A DNA stretch of 64,000 nucleotides from Collinsella sp. (GCA_031295385.1 JAUMOL010000013.1:1-64000); one strand, 5' to 3'; shown: positions 7,742-16,428, counted from the first letter of the stretch. Made by a program: numbers and translations. Notes: a model not told the origin generated them from the letters alone.

Positions 7742-8509
7742 ATGACGATTAAGCAGACGGCGGGCAGAGACGCCCTGGGGGATTTTGCCCCCAAATTCGC
7801 TCAGCTCAATGACGATGTGCTGTTCGGCGAGGTGTGGAGCCGAGAAGACGGGCTTTCCCTTCGAGACCGCAGCGTGGTGACGGTGGTGGCCCTAATGGCG
7901 CAGGGGCTGACGGACTCTTCGTTCCAATATCATCTGATGTCCGCAAAGAGCAACGGGGTGACCAGGGCGGAGATAGCGGAAATCATTACGCACGCGGCGT
8001 TTTACGCGGGATGGCCCAAGGCGTGGGCGGCCTTTCGCATGGCGAAGGAGGTCTGGGCGGACGAGGACGACGGCTCCGACGCAAAGGCCCGACACCAAAA
8101 CGAGATGGCCTTTCCCATCGGTGCCCCCAACGACGCATTTGCGAAGTACTTTATCGGGCAAAGCTACCTCGCGCCCCTTTCCACCGAGCAGGTCGGCATT
8201 TACAACGTTACGTTCGAGCCCGGCTGCCGCAACAACTGGCACACCCATCACGCCAAAAGCGGTGGCGGACAGATCCTCGTCTGCGTGGCTGGCCGAGGGT
8301 TTTACCAGGAATGGGGCAAACCAGCACAGGAGCTGTGCCCCGGCGATGTAGTAAATATTCCCGCGGGCGTAAAGCACTGGCACGGTGCGGCGCCCGACAG
8401 CTGGTTCTCCCATCTCGCGATGGAGGTTCCGGGCGAGGACGCCTCCAACGAGTGGTTGGAGCCCGTGGACGACGAGCAATACCTTAAAGCGACCGACAAG
8501 GAGGTTTAG
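7742..8509 (+). CDS. Carboxymuconolactone decarboxylase-cupin fusion protein
   Basis: A 255-residue two-domain protein. The N-terminal half (about 1-110) is a carboxymuconolactone decarboxylase/AhpD-like fold (SLRDRSVVTVVALMAQG, SNGVTRAEIAEIITHAAFYAGWPKA), but it lacks the CXXC of true AhpD peroxidases. The C-terminal half (about 130-255) is a cupin with metal-ligand-like HTHH and HWHG motifs (NNWHTHHAKSGG; PAGVKHWHG). Such fusions occur in reductive or aromatic-modifying gene sets; substrate unknown. RBS AGGAGG. The following gene starts 2 bases after the stop. Confidence 0.85.
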   Translation: MTIKQTAGRDALGDFAPKFAQLNDDVLFGEVWSREDGLSLRDRSVVTVVALMAQGLTDSSFQYHLMSAKSNGVTRAEIAEIITHAAFYAGWPKAWAAFRMAKEVWADEDDGSDAKARHQNEMAFPIGAPNDAFAKYFIGQSYLAPLSTEQVGIYNVTFEPGCRNNWHTHHAKSGGGQILVCVAGRGFYQEWGKPAQELCPGDVVNIPAGVKHWHGAAPDSWFSHLAMEVPGEDASNEWLEPVDDEQYLKATDKEV

Positions 8510-8511
8510 GT

Positions 8512-9483
8512 ATGGAACAGTTGAATCTGACGCAGGAATGGGACAAAGTATTCCCCAAAAGCGACAAGGTTGAGCACAGCAAGGCGACCTTCCATAACCG
8601 ATACGGCATCACGCTGGTGGCTGACGTCTACGTGCCTAAGAACGCGGAAGGCAAGCTGCCCGCCATCGCCGTCAGCGGCCCTTTTGGCGCGGTGAAGGAG
8701 CAGTCCTCCGGTCTGTACGCGCAGAAAATGGCGGAGCTGGGCTTTTTTACAATTGCCTTTGACCCGTCCTATACCGGCGAGAGCGGCGGCACGCCCCGCT
8801 ATGTAGCATCGCCGGACATCAACACCGAGGACTTCTGCGCAGCGGTGGATTTCCTCTCTGTGCAGGAAAGCGTTGACCCGGAGCGTATCGGCATCATCGG
8901 TATCTGCGGTTGGGGCGGCATGGCAGTCAATGCGGCGGCCATCGACACCCGCATCAAAGCTACCGCGGCTATGACGATGTACGACATGACCCGCGTGACC
9001 GCCAATGGCTATTTTGACGCCGAGGATTCTGAGCAGGCACGCTTCGAAAAGCGGAAAGCGCTGAATGCACAGCGCACCGAGGATTATAAAAACGGCAGTT
9101 ACGCGCTGGCGGGCGGCGTGGTCGATCCGCTGCCGGAGGACGCGCCGCAGTTTGCGGCGGACTATTACGCCTACTACAAGACTCCGCGAGGCTACCATCC
9201 CCGCAGCCTTGGCTCCAATGGCGGCTGGAATGTGACGTCCTCGCTGTCGTTTTTGAATATGCCGATTTTGCAATATAGCAGCGAAATCCGCTCTGCTGTG
9301 TTGTTGGTGCATGGCGAGAAGGCGCACTCCCGCTATTTCAGCGAAACCGCGTACGGCAAACTGACCGGGGACAACAAGGAGCTGCTTATTATCCCTGGTG
9401 CCAGCCACACCGACCTTTACGATCAGATGGACGTCATTCCGTTTGGAAAGCTGAAAGCGTTCTTTGAGGAGTATTTGAAATAA
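8512..9483 (+). CDS. Alpha/beta hydrolase with Cys nucleophile elbow
   Basis: A 323-residue hydrolase of the YcjY / dienelactone-hydrolase-like group. The strand before the elbow is RIGIIGICGWGG, with Cys where serine hydrolases have Ser (G-x-C-x-G). Earlier blocks are PAIAVSGPFGAVKEQ and FDPSYTGESGG; the late catalytic His is probably in GASHTDLYD. Translationally coupled to the upstream decarboxylase-cupin (AAGGAGG inside its last codons). A dienelactone-hydrolase-type Cys may favour lactones or activated esters; the substrate is not known. Confidence 0.85.
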   Translation: MEQLNLTQEWDKVFPKSDKVEHSKATFHNRYGITLVADVYVPKNAEGKLPAIAVSGPFGAVKEQSSGLYAQKMAELGFFTIAFDPSYTGESGGTPRYVASPDINTEDFCAAVDFLSVQESVDPERIGIIGICGWGGMAVNAAAIDTRIKATAAMTMYDMTRVTANGYFDAEDSEQARFEKRKALNAQRTEDYKNGSYALAGGVVDPLPEDAPQFAADYYAYYKTPRGYHPRSLGSNGGWNVTSSLSFLNMPILQYSSEIRSAVLLVHGEKAHSRYFSETAYGKLTGDNKELLIIPGASHTDLYDQMDVIPFGKLKAFFEEYLK

Positions 9484-9593
9484 GGCGTGCCTTGATTCAA
9501 TGCCAAGTCTCCAGCAACGATTCTTCTAAAGAGTGGGAGTAGCTGAAACGAGGCGATTGAATAACTCCATACGTTTTGGTTAAAACAAAAAAT

Positions 9594-9613
9594 ATGCCGC
9601 GCGCCTGCGGCAT
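9594..9613. promoter_or_regulatory. Hairpin in the leader of the flavin reductase gene
   Basis: ATGCCGC / GCGGCAT stem just before the GAAGGAGGGAG ribosome site. On the minus strand it is followed by a T-rich run, so it may also act as a terminator for antisense reads. Confidence 0.4.
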
Positions 9614-9630
9614 GAAGGAGGGAGATTTCT

Positions 9631-10161
9631 ATGAATATCGTTGTATTGAGTGGTAGCCCGCGCAAGGGCGCCAATACCGACACCATGGTCGAGGCCTTTG
9701 CCGAGACTGCGCGTGAGGACGGCCATGCGGTTGAGGTCGTCCGCGTTGCCAGCAAAAAGATCGCTGGTTGTCTGGGATGCCAGTACTGCTTTACCCATGA
9801 GGGCACTTGCGTGCAGAAGGATGACATGGCCAACGTGATCGAGTCGCTGAAAGGCGCCGATATGGTTGTCTTCGCCTCGCCCATCTACTGGTTTGATATC
9901 ACTGCGCAGGAGAAAGCCGCTATTGACCGCCTGTACGCCTTCGGTGCCACGGGCTTCCCGTTCACCAAGACGGCCCTTTTGCTCGATAGCCACAGCGAGG
10001 GCGTCTATGATGCGGCGATTGCTATGTACAGGGCCACATGCGCGTACTGCAAGTGGGAGGACCAGGGCATCGTCACCATTAGCGGCATGACCGAGCGCGA
10101 CAGCATGGCCTCCTCGCCCAAGTTGGAAGAGGTGCGAGAGCTCGCTCGCAAGCTCGCCTAA
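9631..10161 (+). CDS. Flavodoxin-family NAD(P)H-dependent oxidoreductase
   Basis: A 176-residue FMN reductase. It opens NIVVLSGSPRKGANTDTM, the FMN phosphate-binding loop of the NADPH-dependent FMN reductase/iron-sulfur flavoprotein family. Next come CLGCQYC with a further Cys (HEGTC), a Cys arrangement seen in this subgroup and possibly binding a metal or cluster, then VFASPIYWFDIT at the isoalloxazine site. Probably in the MerR-controlled set, although 147 bases with their own hairpin separate it from the hydrolase. Substrate unknown; quinones, nitroaromatics or azo compounds are the usual range. Confidence 0.85.
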   Translation: MNIVVLSGSPRKGANTDTMVEAFAETAREDGHAVEVVRVASKKIAGCLGCQYCFTHEGTCVQKDDMANVIESLKGADMVVFASPIYWFDITAQEKAAIDRLYAFGATGFPFTKTALLLDSHSEGVYDAAIAMYRATCAYCKWEDQGIVTISGMTERDSMASSPKLEEVRELARKLA

Positions 10162-10171
10162 GGACAAGAAG

Positions 10172-10243
10172 AACGCATGGCAATCGGTGTTGGTGGAAAA
10201 TGCTTGCTATCCTTACCAAGAGGAATGCTGATTGCCATGCGTT
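10172..10243. repeat. 72 bp hairpin between convergent genes
   Basis: Perfect 14 bp arms (AACGCATGGCAATC and its complement) enclose a 44-base loop. It lies exactly between two convergent genes and may block read-through, but there is no T-run. Confidence 0.6.
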
Positions 10244-10270
10244 GATGCTTCCGCGGACAATTCCGGCGTG

Positions 10271-11365
10271 CTAAAACGCCTTCTCGTTCAAGAATTCCCT
10301 GAACGCGGGAATGTCAAAGCCAACGAGACCACGCCCGCGCTCTCCAATGACGCCGTCCTCCAGGAGGCGGCGTTTGTATTGGCTTGCGTAGTTGCTGGCG
10401 ACGCCCATGCGTTTGGCTATCTCCGAGACCCTGCTGGGGCCAGAATCGGGCAGCATCGCGAGTAAAAACTCAATGTCTTTATCGGAAAGCTCCCGATAGG
10501 TAGTTTCGAGAATTCGATCGCGCAGCTCCATGCGGGCAAGCAGAGAACCCTGCTGTACATCGGATGCACTGATTTTGGGCGAGTTCTCCGAAACATCCCA
10601 TGTGCGATATCCGACGAGCTGCATCATATAGGGAAATCCGTCGACGGCCTTCACGGCATCCTCGAGCGCTTCTGGTGTGATTGAGCGGCCTCCGGCCTCA
10701 ACGGTTTTGCGGAATGCGTTTGCAATTTCAACGTCAGTGATTCGTCCTAATTGATGATATTGGGAACGTCTGAGGAACGAGACGGAATCGTTGCGTAGCA
10801 GTGCCGATACTTTGTAGGGTAGTCCTGCCATGAGTAGGGCGACTTTTTTACCTTCGCGCACAAAGTGCTGGTAAACAGAGGCAAATTGGAGCATTTCTTC
10901 GAGATCGACTGTGACTTCATCGATGGTGATGAGAAGTCCGATGTCATGTTTTTCGAGTTGCTTAAAGATGCCATTCATACGTGTGCGCCAGTTGCCCTGG
11001 GCCTCTTGAGCATATGTCCAATCGATGCCCACTGGACCAATTTGAACGCCGTTTATGCGCGCGTGAGGCTGTGAGAGGTAGCTATCTGCGGCTTCTTTGG
11101 TTCGCTCGATAATATCTTCGAGCATGCCTGGCATGGCGGAGACATTTGCTGCGATCCAGCCGTGTTCAAGCGCCGTTTCTGAAAGGAGCGAGAGAAGCGC
11201 CGTCTTGCCCGTTCCCCTTGCGCCCGTAAAAATAGTCGACAGGTTTGGATCTCCCGGGCCGTTGATAAAGCCACGGTTGATGTCACGCAGGATATGCTCG
11301 CGACCCGCTAGAAAGGGAGGGACGCTTCCAAATGTTGGGGTAAAGGGATTCTTGCTGTACTCCAT
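10271..11365 (-). CDS. AAA ATPase with C-terminal winged helix
   Basis: A 364-residue P-loop ATPase. It begins MEYSKNPFTPTFGSVP, then Walker A GARGTGKTALL (about 48-56), Walker B LLITIDEVTVD, a sensor-like LMAGLPYKV, and a C-terminal winged helix (SRVSEIAKRMGVASNYASQYKR, residues about 310-335). It belongs to the archaeal-type ATPase/ORC-like group often seen singly in Actinobacteria and Firmicutes; function unknown. Start at 11365 chosen for AAGGAGCTACC upstream; the longer frame to 11419 reads through a tandem repeat. Confidence 0.8.
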   Translation of the reverse strand: MEYSKNPFTPTFGSVPPFLAGREHILRDINRGFINGPGDPNLSTIFTGARGTGKTALLSLLSETALEHGWIAANVSAMPGMLEDIIERTKEAADSYLSQPHARINGVQIGPVGIDWTYAQEAQGNWRTRMNGIFKQLEKHDIGLLITIDEVTVDLEEMLQFASVYQHFVREGKKVALLMAGLPYKVSALLRNDSVSFLRRSQYHQLGRITDVEIANAFRKTVEAGGRSITPEALEDAVKAVDGFPYMMQLVGYRTWDVSENSPKISASDVQQGSLLARMELRDRILETTYRELSDKDIEFLLAMLPDSGPSRVSEIAKRMGVASNYASQYKRRLLEDGVIGERGRGLVGFDIPAFREFLNEKAF

Positions 11366-11374
11366 GGTAGCTCC

Positions 11375-11431
11375 TTTGCAAGTTTTGCTAATTTTTGCAA
11401 CTTTTGCTAACTTTTGCAAGTCTTGCTAACG
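11375..11431. repeat. Three tandem 19 bp repeats upstream of the ATPase gene
   Basis: Units at 11375-11393, 11394-11412 and 11413-11431, each of the form TTTGCAAG/C-TTTTGCTAA-NN. TTGCAA and TTGCTA alternate with an exact 19 bp period. They begin 10 bases upstream of the ATPase start and cover its likely promoter, so they look like an iterated operator, possibly for the ATPase's own winged helix. Confidence 0.85.
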
Positions 11432-11505
11432 GCTTAACATGCCTTGTGCCGTGGGGTTGCAGGAGTGAAAAACGGGAATTCCTATTATTCCGACTACGTT
11501 GCAGC

Positions 11506-11549
11506 GAGCGGGGCCCGGAGCGCGATGTTGCTGCGCTTCGGGCCCCGCT
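11506..11549. terminator. Strong hairpin downstream of the topoisomerase pair
   Basis: 17-base arms (AGCGGGGCCCGGAGCGC with one mismatch to its partner) around a 9-base loop, 37 bases past the topoisomerase A stop. No long T-run, but the position fits a transcript end. Confidence 0.55.
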
Positions 11550-11585
11550 GCTTTGTAAAACCATGACGGTTTGGCTGCCGCTGTT

Positions 11586-13826
11586 TTAGTCAAACAGGCT
11601 CGGCATGTCGTTTTCCTTCATGAGGGCACCGGCGGAGGGGAGGCTCTGCGCGGTGAACTTCTCGGCCGAGACGCCGGCGCCAAGAATCTCCTCGGTCGTG
11701 CCGACGGTGGTGACCGAGCGGCCCTTCTTGGCGGTAAAGGCCTGGACACCCTGCGTGTTGGTGGTCGTCTTGGTCTTGAGTAGCGACGTGTTGAAGTTCA
11801 TCAGGCGGTAGTCGCTCGAGACCAGCGCGATGTCGCGATCTTCCTTGAGTACCTGAGCATACAGCAGTTTGCTGCCGCCGTAGATGGCGTTCTTGAGGCG
11901 TTTGCGGTTGGTCTTGGTGACGTATCCGGAAAGCGCGACACGCACCACGCGGCCGTTCTCAAAGACAAACAGCACGTCGGCCTTATAGTCCTCGGGGTCG
12001 ATGACCCAGATTACGCTCTCGTCGGGTTCCATCTCAAGATCGGTCGGCAGGTACGAGCCCAGCTGGGCCGACTTGGTGTCCTCAAATGCCGCAACCTTGC
12101 ACTTGTACACCTGGCTCTTGTTGGTAAACACGAGCAGCTCGTGCGTGTTGGAGGACGGGAACTCGATAAAGGGTTTGTCGCCGTCCTTGTACTTGAGCGT
12201 GGTCGCCTTTTTGAGTACGCGGTCCGTCATCTTCTTAAGGTAGCCATCGCGCGAGAGCATGATGGTGACCGGGTACTCCTCGACCTCGGGCTCCAAGCTT
12301 ACTTCGATAACCTCATGGGGCTCGATCCTGCCCGTGCGGCGCGGCATCACATACTTCTTGTTGACCGCGGCCAGCTCGTCGCTGATGACCTTCTTGATGT
12401 TCTCCTCGCTGGAGAGGATCTCCTCAAGCTCGGCAATCTCGCCCTCAAGCTTAGCGATGTCCTTGGTGCGGTTGAGGATGTACTCCTCGTTGATGTTGCG
12501 GAGCTTGAGCTCGGCAACAAACTCGGCCTGGGTCTCGTCGATGTCGAAGCCGCGCATAAGGTTGGGCACGACCTCGGCCTCGAGCTTGGTGCCACGGATG
12601 ATGGCGATCGCCTTGTCGATGTCGAGCAGGATCGCCTCGAGGCCGTGCAGCAGGTGCAGGCGCTCGGACTTTTTTCCCAGGTCAAAGTTAATGCGGCGAC
12701 GCGTGGACTCAATACGCCACTTGACCCACTCGTGCAGGATCTGACGCACGCCCATAACGCGAGGGTAACCATCGACCAACACGTTGAAGTTGCACGAGAA
12801 CGAATCCTGCAGCGTGGTCGAGCGATAGAGCTTGGCCATGAGCTTGTCGGGGTCGACGCCGCGCTTAAGGTCGATGGCGATGCGCAAGCCCGAGAGGTCG
12901 GTTTCGTCGCGGATGTCAGCGATCTCCTTGACCTTGCCCTCTTTGGAGAGCTTGACGATGCGCTCGATGATGACATCGGTCTTGGTGGTGTAGGGAATCT
13001 CGTAGACCTCGATGATGCGCTCTTCGGGAATCCAGCGCCAGCGGGAGCGGATCTGGAAGCTGCCAAGGCCGGTCTCGATAATCTTTTCCATCTCCTCGCG
13101 GCGGTAGATGATCTCGCCGCCGGTCGAGAAGTCGGGCATGGGCATGTATTCGAGCAGGTCGCAGTCGGGGTCCTGCAGGTAGTGCATTGTGGCAGTGCAG
13201 ACCTCGTTGAGGTTGAAGCCGCAGATGTCGGACGCCATGGCGACACCGATGCCCTTGTTGGCTGAGACGAGGATATTGGGGAACGTGGTGGGCAGCAGGC
13301 GCGGCTCCTTCATGGCGCCGTCGTAGCTGTCGACGAAGTCGACCGGGTCCTTGTCGATGTCCTTGAAGATCTCGGCGCTGATGGGGGAGAGCTTGGCCTC
13401 GGTGTAACGCGAGGCGGCGTAGCTCAGGTCGCCCGAATAGTACTTGCCAAAGTTGCCCTTCGACTCCACGAAGGGCGCAAGCAGCGCTTCGTTGCCCGTC
13501 GCCAGGCGCACCATCGTCTCGTAGATCGCGGCATCGCCGTGCGGGTTGAGCTTCATGGTCTGGCCCACGATGTTGGCGCTCTTCTGGCGCTCGCCCTTGA
13601 GCAGACCCATCTTGTACATGGTGTAGAGCAGCTTGCGGTGCGAGGGCTTAAAGCCGTCGATCTCGGGGAATGCACGCGAGACGTTGACGCTCATGGCGTA
13701 GGGCATGTAGTTGACCTCGAGCGTCTGCGTGATCGGCTGGTCGGTGACCTCGGAGTGCAGGCCGATGACGTTCTCGGCGTTAACCTGCTTTTTCTTTGGC
13801 TGGTTCTTCGTCTTCTTCTTTGCCAC
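11586..13826 (-). CDS. Type IIA topoisomerase subunit A (ParC-like)
   Basis: A 746-residue breakage-reunion subunit. The catalytic Tyr is about residue 141 (AASRYTEAKL), preceded by PDG-type DGFKPSHRKLLY and the NPHGDAAIYETM helix. The C-terminal beta-pinwheel (about 490-720) lacks the GyrA box Q-R-R-G-G-K-G, arguing for a decatenase or second enzyme rather than gyrase. At the quinolone site, Ala99 replaces the usual GyrA Ser83 and Glu103 replaces Asp87. GTG start at 13826 with AGAGGAAA upstream. It lies 45 bases after the B subunit and forms the heterotetramer with it. Confidence 0.92.
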   Translation of the reverse strand: MAKKKTKNQPKKKQVNAENVIGLHSEVTDQPITQTLEVNYMPYAMSVNVSRAFPEIDGFKPSHRKLLYTMYKMGLLKGERQKSANIVGQTMKLNPHGDAAIYETMVRLATGNEALLAPFVESKGNFGKYYSGDLSYAASRYTEAKLSPISAEIFKDIDKDPVDFVDSYDGAMKEPRLLPTTFPNILVSANKGIGVAMASDICGFNLNEVCTATMHYLQDPDCDLLEYMPMPDFSTGGEIIYRREEMEKIIETGLGSFQIRSRWRWIPEERIIEVYEIPYTTKTDVIIERIVKLSKEGKVKEIADIRDETDLSGLRIAIDLKRGVDPDKLMAKLYRSTTLQDSFSCNFNVLVDGYPRVMGVRQILHEWVKWRIESTRRRINFDLGKKSERLHLLHGLEAILLDIDKAIAIIRGTKLEAEVVPNLMRGFDIDETQAEFVAELKLRNINEEYILNRTKDIAKLEGEIAELEEILSSEENIKKVISDELAAVNKKYVMPRRTGRIEPHEVIEVSLEPEVEEYPVTIMLSRDGYLKKMTDRVLKKATTLKYKDGDKPFIEFPSSNTHELLVFTNKSQVYKCKVAAFEDTKSAQLGSYLPTDLEMEPDESVIWVIDPEDYKADVLFVFENGRVVRVALSGYVTKTNRKRLKNAIYGGSKLLYAQVLKEDRDIALVSSDYRLMNFNTSLLKTKTTTNTQGVQAFTAKKGRSVTTVGTTEEILGAGVSAEKFTAQSLPSAGALMKENDMPSLFD

Positions 13827-13871
13827 GATTTCCTCTTGAACTTCTTATGGGCCGTCGTTATCGATTTGCTG

Positions 13872-15869
13872 CTACTGCAGGTCCAGCTGGTCCAGGTATT
13901 CCTTGCCGTGCTCGGAGATATGGCGCTTGCGGCCTGCCTCGTCGTTGCCCAGCAACAGGTTGAACATGGTTTCCATCTTGGTGACGTCCTCGGGCTCCAC
14001 CTTGATCAGACGACGCGTCTCGGGATTCATGGTGGTGAGCCACATCATGTCCGGGTCGTTCTCACCAAGACCCTTGGAGCGGTTGATGGAGCACTTTTGG
14101 TCGCCAATCTCCTTGAGGATGCCGTTCTTCTCGAGCTCGGTGTAGGCAAAGTAGGTCTTCTCTTTGCAGTTGATCTCGTAGAGCGGCGATTCGGCGATAT
14201 ATACGTAACCCTCGTCGATAAGCGTGGGCACCAGGCGGTAGAGCATGGTGAGCACGAGCGTACGGATGTGATAACCGTCGACGTCGGCGTCCGTACAGAT
14301 GATGACCTTGTTCCAGTTGAGGTTGTCCAGGTCAAAGGAACCAAGGTTCTTGATGCGCTTGTCCTTGATCTCCACACCGCAGCCCAGCACGCGCATAAGG
14401 TCCATGATGATGTCGGACTTAAAGATGCGCGGGTAGTCCTCTTTCAGGCAGTTGAGGATCTTACCGCGGACGGGCATAACGCCCTGGAACTCGGCATCGC
14501 GCGAGGTGCGAATGGCGCCTGCTGCCGAGTCGCCCTCTACGATGTAGATCTCGCGACGGTTCTTATCTTTGGAGCGGCAGTCGATGAACTTCTGCACGCG
14601 GTTGGCCATGTCGGTCTTCTGCTGCAGGTTGGTCTTGATGCTCTGGCGCGTCTTTTCGGCGTTCTCGCGCGAGCGCTTGTTGATGAGCACCTGCTCCATG
14701 ATCTTGTTGGCGGCGTCTTTGTTCTCGATCAAGTAGGTCGAGAGGCGCTCCTTAAAGAAGGCCGTCATAGCCTGCTGGATAAAGCGGTTGTTGATGGCCT
14801 TCTTAGTCTGGTTTTCGTAGGACGTCTGGGTTGAGAAGCAGTTGGTCACCAGCACCAGGCAGTCCTGGACGTCCTGCCATTTGATGCCGCTCTCGTTTTT
14901 GTTGTACTTGCCCTGTTGCTTAATGTAGGCATCGATGGCGCTGGTCAGAGCGCTGCGGGCGGCCTTCTCGGGCGAGCCGCCATTCTCGAGCCACGATGAG
15001 TTGTGGTAGTACTCCTGCATCATGAAGGTGCGCGAGAAGCACATGCACGCGGTAATCTTCACGTTGTAGTCGGGCAGGTCCTCGCGGTCGCGACCTCGAC
15101 GGTCGGCCTCGATAAAGAAAGGCTCGGTGAGGTAGTCGGTGCCGACCTTCTCGAGCACGTAGTCTTCGATGCCCTTGGGATAGCAAAAATCCTCTTCGGA
15201 AAACTCGCCATCGTCGCCCTCGATGCGCAGGCGGAAGGTCACGTTGGCGTTGACCACGGCCTGGCGGCGCATGGTCTCGCGATACCAGTCGTGGGGGATG
15301 CTGATGGAGGTAAAGACCTCAAGATCGGGGCGCCACTTGATGGTGGTGCCGGTGCGGTTCTCGTCGCTGGGCTCAATCTCGAGTGCCTTCTTTTTGGCAC
15401 CGACGACCTTGCCCTTCTTAAAGTGCAGGGAGTACTTGTTGCCGTCGCGCCAAACGGTGACGTCCATGTACTCGGAAGCGTACTGAGTTGCGCAGGAGCC
15501 CAAGCCGTTGGTGCCGAGCGAGAAGTCGTAGTCGCCGCCCTGGTTATTGTTATATTTGCCGCCGGCGTAGAGCTCGCAAAAGACGAGTTCCCAGTTAAAG
15601 CGCTTCTCGGAGGGGTTCCAGTCGAGCGGGCAGCCGCGGCCGTTGTCCTCTACCTGAATGGAACCATCGCGAAAGGCGGTAAGGGTGATGAGCTTGCCGT
15701 AGCCCTGGCGCGCCTCGTCAACGGCGTTGGACAGGATCTCGAAGGCAGCGTGTGCACAGCCATCGAGTCCGTCCGAGCCAAAGATAACGGCAGGGCGCAG
15801 GCGTACGCGCTCCTCGTCCTTGAGCTGGCGGATACTGTCGTTACCATAGTTTGCGGTGTTTTTTGCCAT
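13872..15869 (-). CDS. Type IIA topoisomerase subunit B (ParE/GyrB-like)
   Basis: A 665-residue ATPase subunit. GHKL ATP-site motifs: EILSNAVDEA, EDNGRGCPLDW and GTNGLGSCATQYAS, all slightly off the GyrB consensus. The TOPRIM part has VEGDSAAGAIRTSRD (GyrB has EGDSAGG) and CTDADVDGYHIRTL for the Mg2+ ligands, then the C-terminal tail QYKGLGE-like RSKGLGENDPDMMW. Start ATG at 15869. Divergence from gyrase suggests this is the organism's second topoisomerase, co-transcribed with the A subunit. Confidence 0.92.
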   Translation of the reverse strand: MAKNTANYGNDSIRQLKDEERVRLRPAVIFGSDGLDGCAHAAFEILSNAVDEARQGYGKLITLTAFRDGSIQVEDNGRGCPLDWNPSEKRFNWELVFCELYAGGKYNNNQGGDYDFSLGTNGLGSCATQYASEYMDVTVWRDGNKYSLHFKKGKVVGAKKKALEIEPSDENRTGTTIKWRPDLEVFTSISIPHDWYRETMRRQAVVNANVTFRLRIEGDDGEFSEEDFCYPKGIEDYVLEKVGTDYLTEPFFIEADRRGRDREDLPDYNVKITACMCFSRTFMMQEYYHNSSWLENGGSPEKAARSALTSAIDAYIKQQGKYNKNESGIKWQDVQDCLVLVTNCFSTQTSYENQTKKAINNRFIQQAMTAFFKERLSTYLIENKDAANKIMEQVLINKRSRENAEKTRQSIKTNLQQKTDMANRVQKFIDCRSKDKNRREIYIVEGDSAAGAIRTSRDAEFQGVMPVRGKILNCLKEDYPRIFKSDIIMDLMRVLGCGVEIKDKRIKNLGSFDLDNLNWNKVIICTDADVDGYHIRTLVLTMLYRLVPTLIDEGYVYIAESPLYEINCKEKTYFAYTELEKNGILKEIGDQKCSINRSKGLGENDPDMMWLTTMNPETRRLIKVEPEDVTKMETMFNLLLGNDEAGRKRHISEHGKEYLDQLDLQ

Positions 15870-16111
15870 ACTCGCTCTCTCGGTGCTCCCTTGCTGCGTT
15901 TAAGTCATATAGATAGTCAAGGTAGCATAGCCCAGCCCATAGGCGATTCCAACCAACACGAAATCCATCGAACAATCGTTCGGAGTTCGATGGAGATTCG
16001 TTTACTCGGACAAAACCGAGTCGGTTCTGTCCGAGTAAGTTTGAATAGCGAATCGAAATTGCTATGTCCGCATAGCGATGGCGGATATGGTTTCCGTAAT
16101 GACAGATATAG
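15870..16111. other. Intergenic region with nested palindromes, upstream of topoisomerase B
   Basis: No coding content found. The stretch holds a near-perfect 37 bp palindrome at 16002-16038 (arms TTACTCGGACA / TGTCCGAGTAA) with a second dyad inside it, and a small hairpin GCTATG-TCCG-CATAGC near 16062-16077. The motif TGTCCG recurs in both. It separates divergent transcription units, so the dyads may be binding sites or transcription barriers. Confidence 0.6.
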
Positions 16112-16167
16112 TTGACATTGGCTGATAGATGCAATATATATGTGTCATGTTGCAACGGATATCTGTC
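16101..16167 (+). promoter_or_regulatory. Sigma70 promoter flanked by inverted GACAGATAT sites
   Basis: TTGACA (16112-16117), a 17-base spacer and TATATA (16135-16140) make a consensus promoter for the XRE gene. It is bracketed by GACAGATAT (16101-16109) and its exact inverse ATATCTGTC (16159-16167), which look like repressor half-sites for autoregulation. Confidence 0.7.
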
Positions 16168-16188
16168 CATTACTACGAAAGGAACTCC

Positions 16189-16419
16189 ATGCCGGGCAAA
16201 AAGAACCTACGCATGAAGGCGGCGCGCGCGGCGGTTGGCCTTTCGCAAGCTGACTTGGCCGAGGCCGTGGGCGTTACGCGCCAGACCATCGGCCTGATCG
16301 AGGCGGGCGGCTACAACCCCACGCTCAATTTGTGCGTGGCAATCTGTAAAGCGCTACGCGTTACGTTGAACGACTTGTTTTGGGAAGACGAGAGCGACGT
16401 CGACCCTGACGCTCTTTAG
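16189..16419 (+). CDS. XRE-family small transcriptional regulator (YozG-like)
   Basis: A 76-residue single-domain HTH protein: MKAARAAVGLSQADLAE, the recognition helix VTRQTIGLIEAGGYNP, and the end ICKALRVTLNDLFWEDE, typical of the short Cro-like regulators. Start at 16189 preferred (GAAAGGAACTCC upstream); the longer frame starts inside the promoter. The next gene, a membrane protein, begins 10 bases after the stop; this regulator/membrane-protein pairing is common. Probably represses its own operon via the sites at 16101-16167. Confidence 0.9.
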   Translation: MPGKKNLRMKAARAAVGLSQADLAEAVGVTRQTIGLIEAGGYNPTLNLCVAICKALRVTLNDLFWEDESDVDPDAL

Positions 16420-16428
16420 GAGTTCGCT

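Noticed and set aside
12141..13265. Long plus-strand open frame of 374 codons within the topoisomerase A gene
   Set aside because: Antisense shadow: residues are a Val/Asp/Leu-rich artefact of the real minus-strand frame, and the minus frame has all catalytic motifs.
15841..16170. 109-codon minus-strand ORF upstream of topoisomerase B
   Set aside because: Runs through palindromes and the divergent promoter; composition not protein-like.
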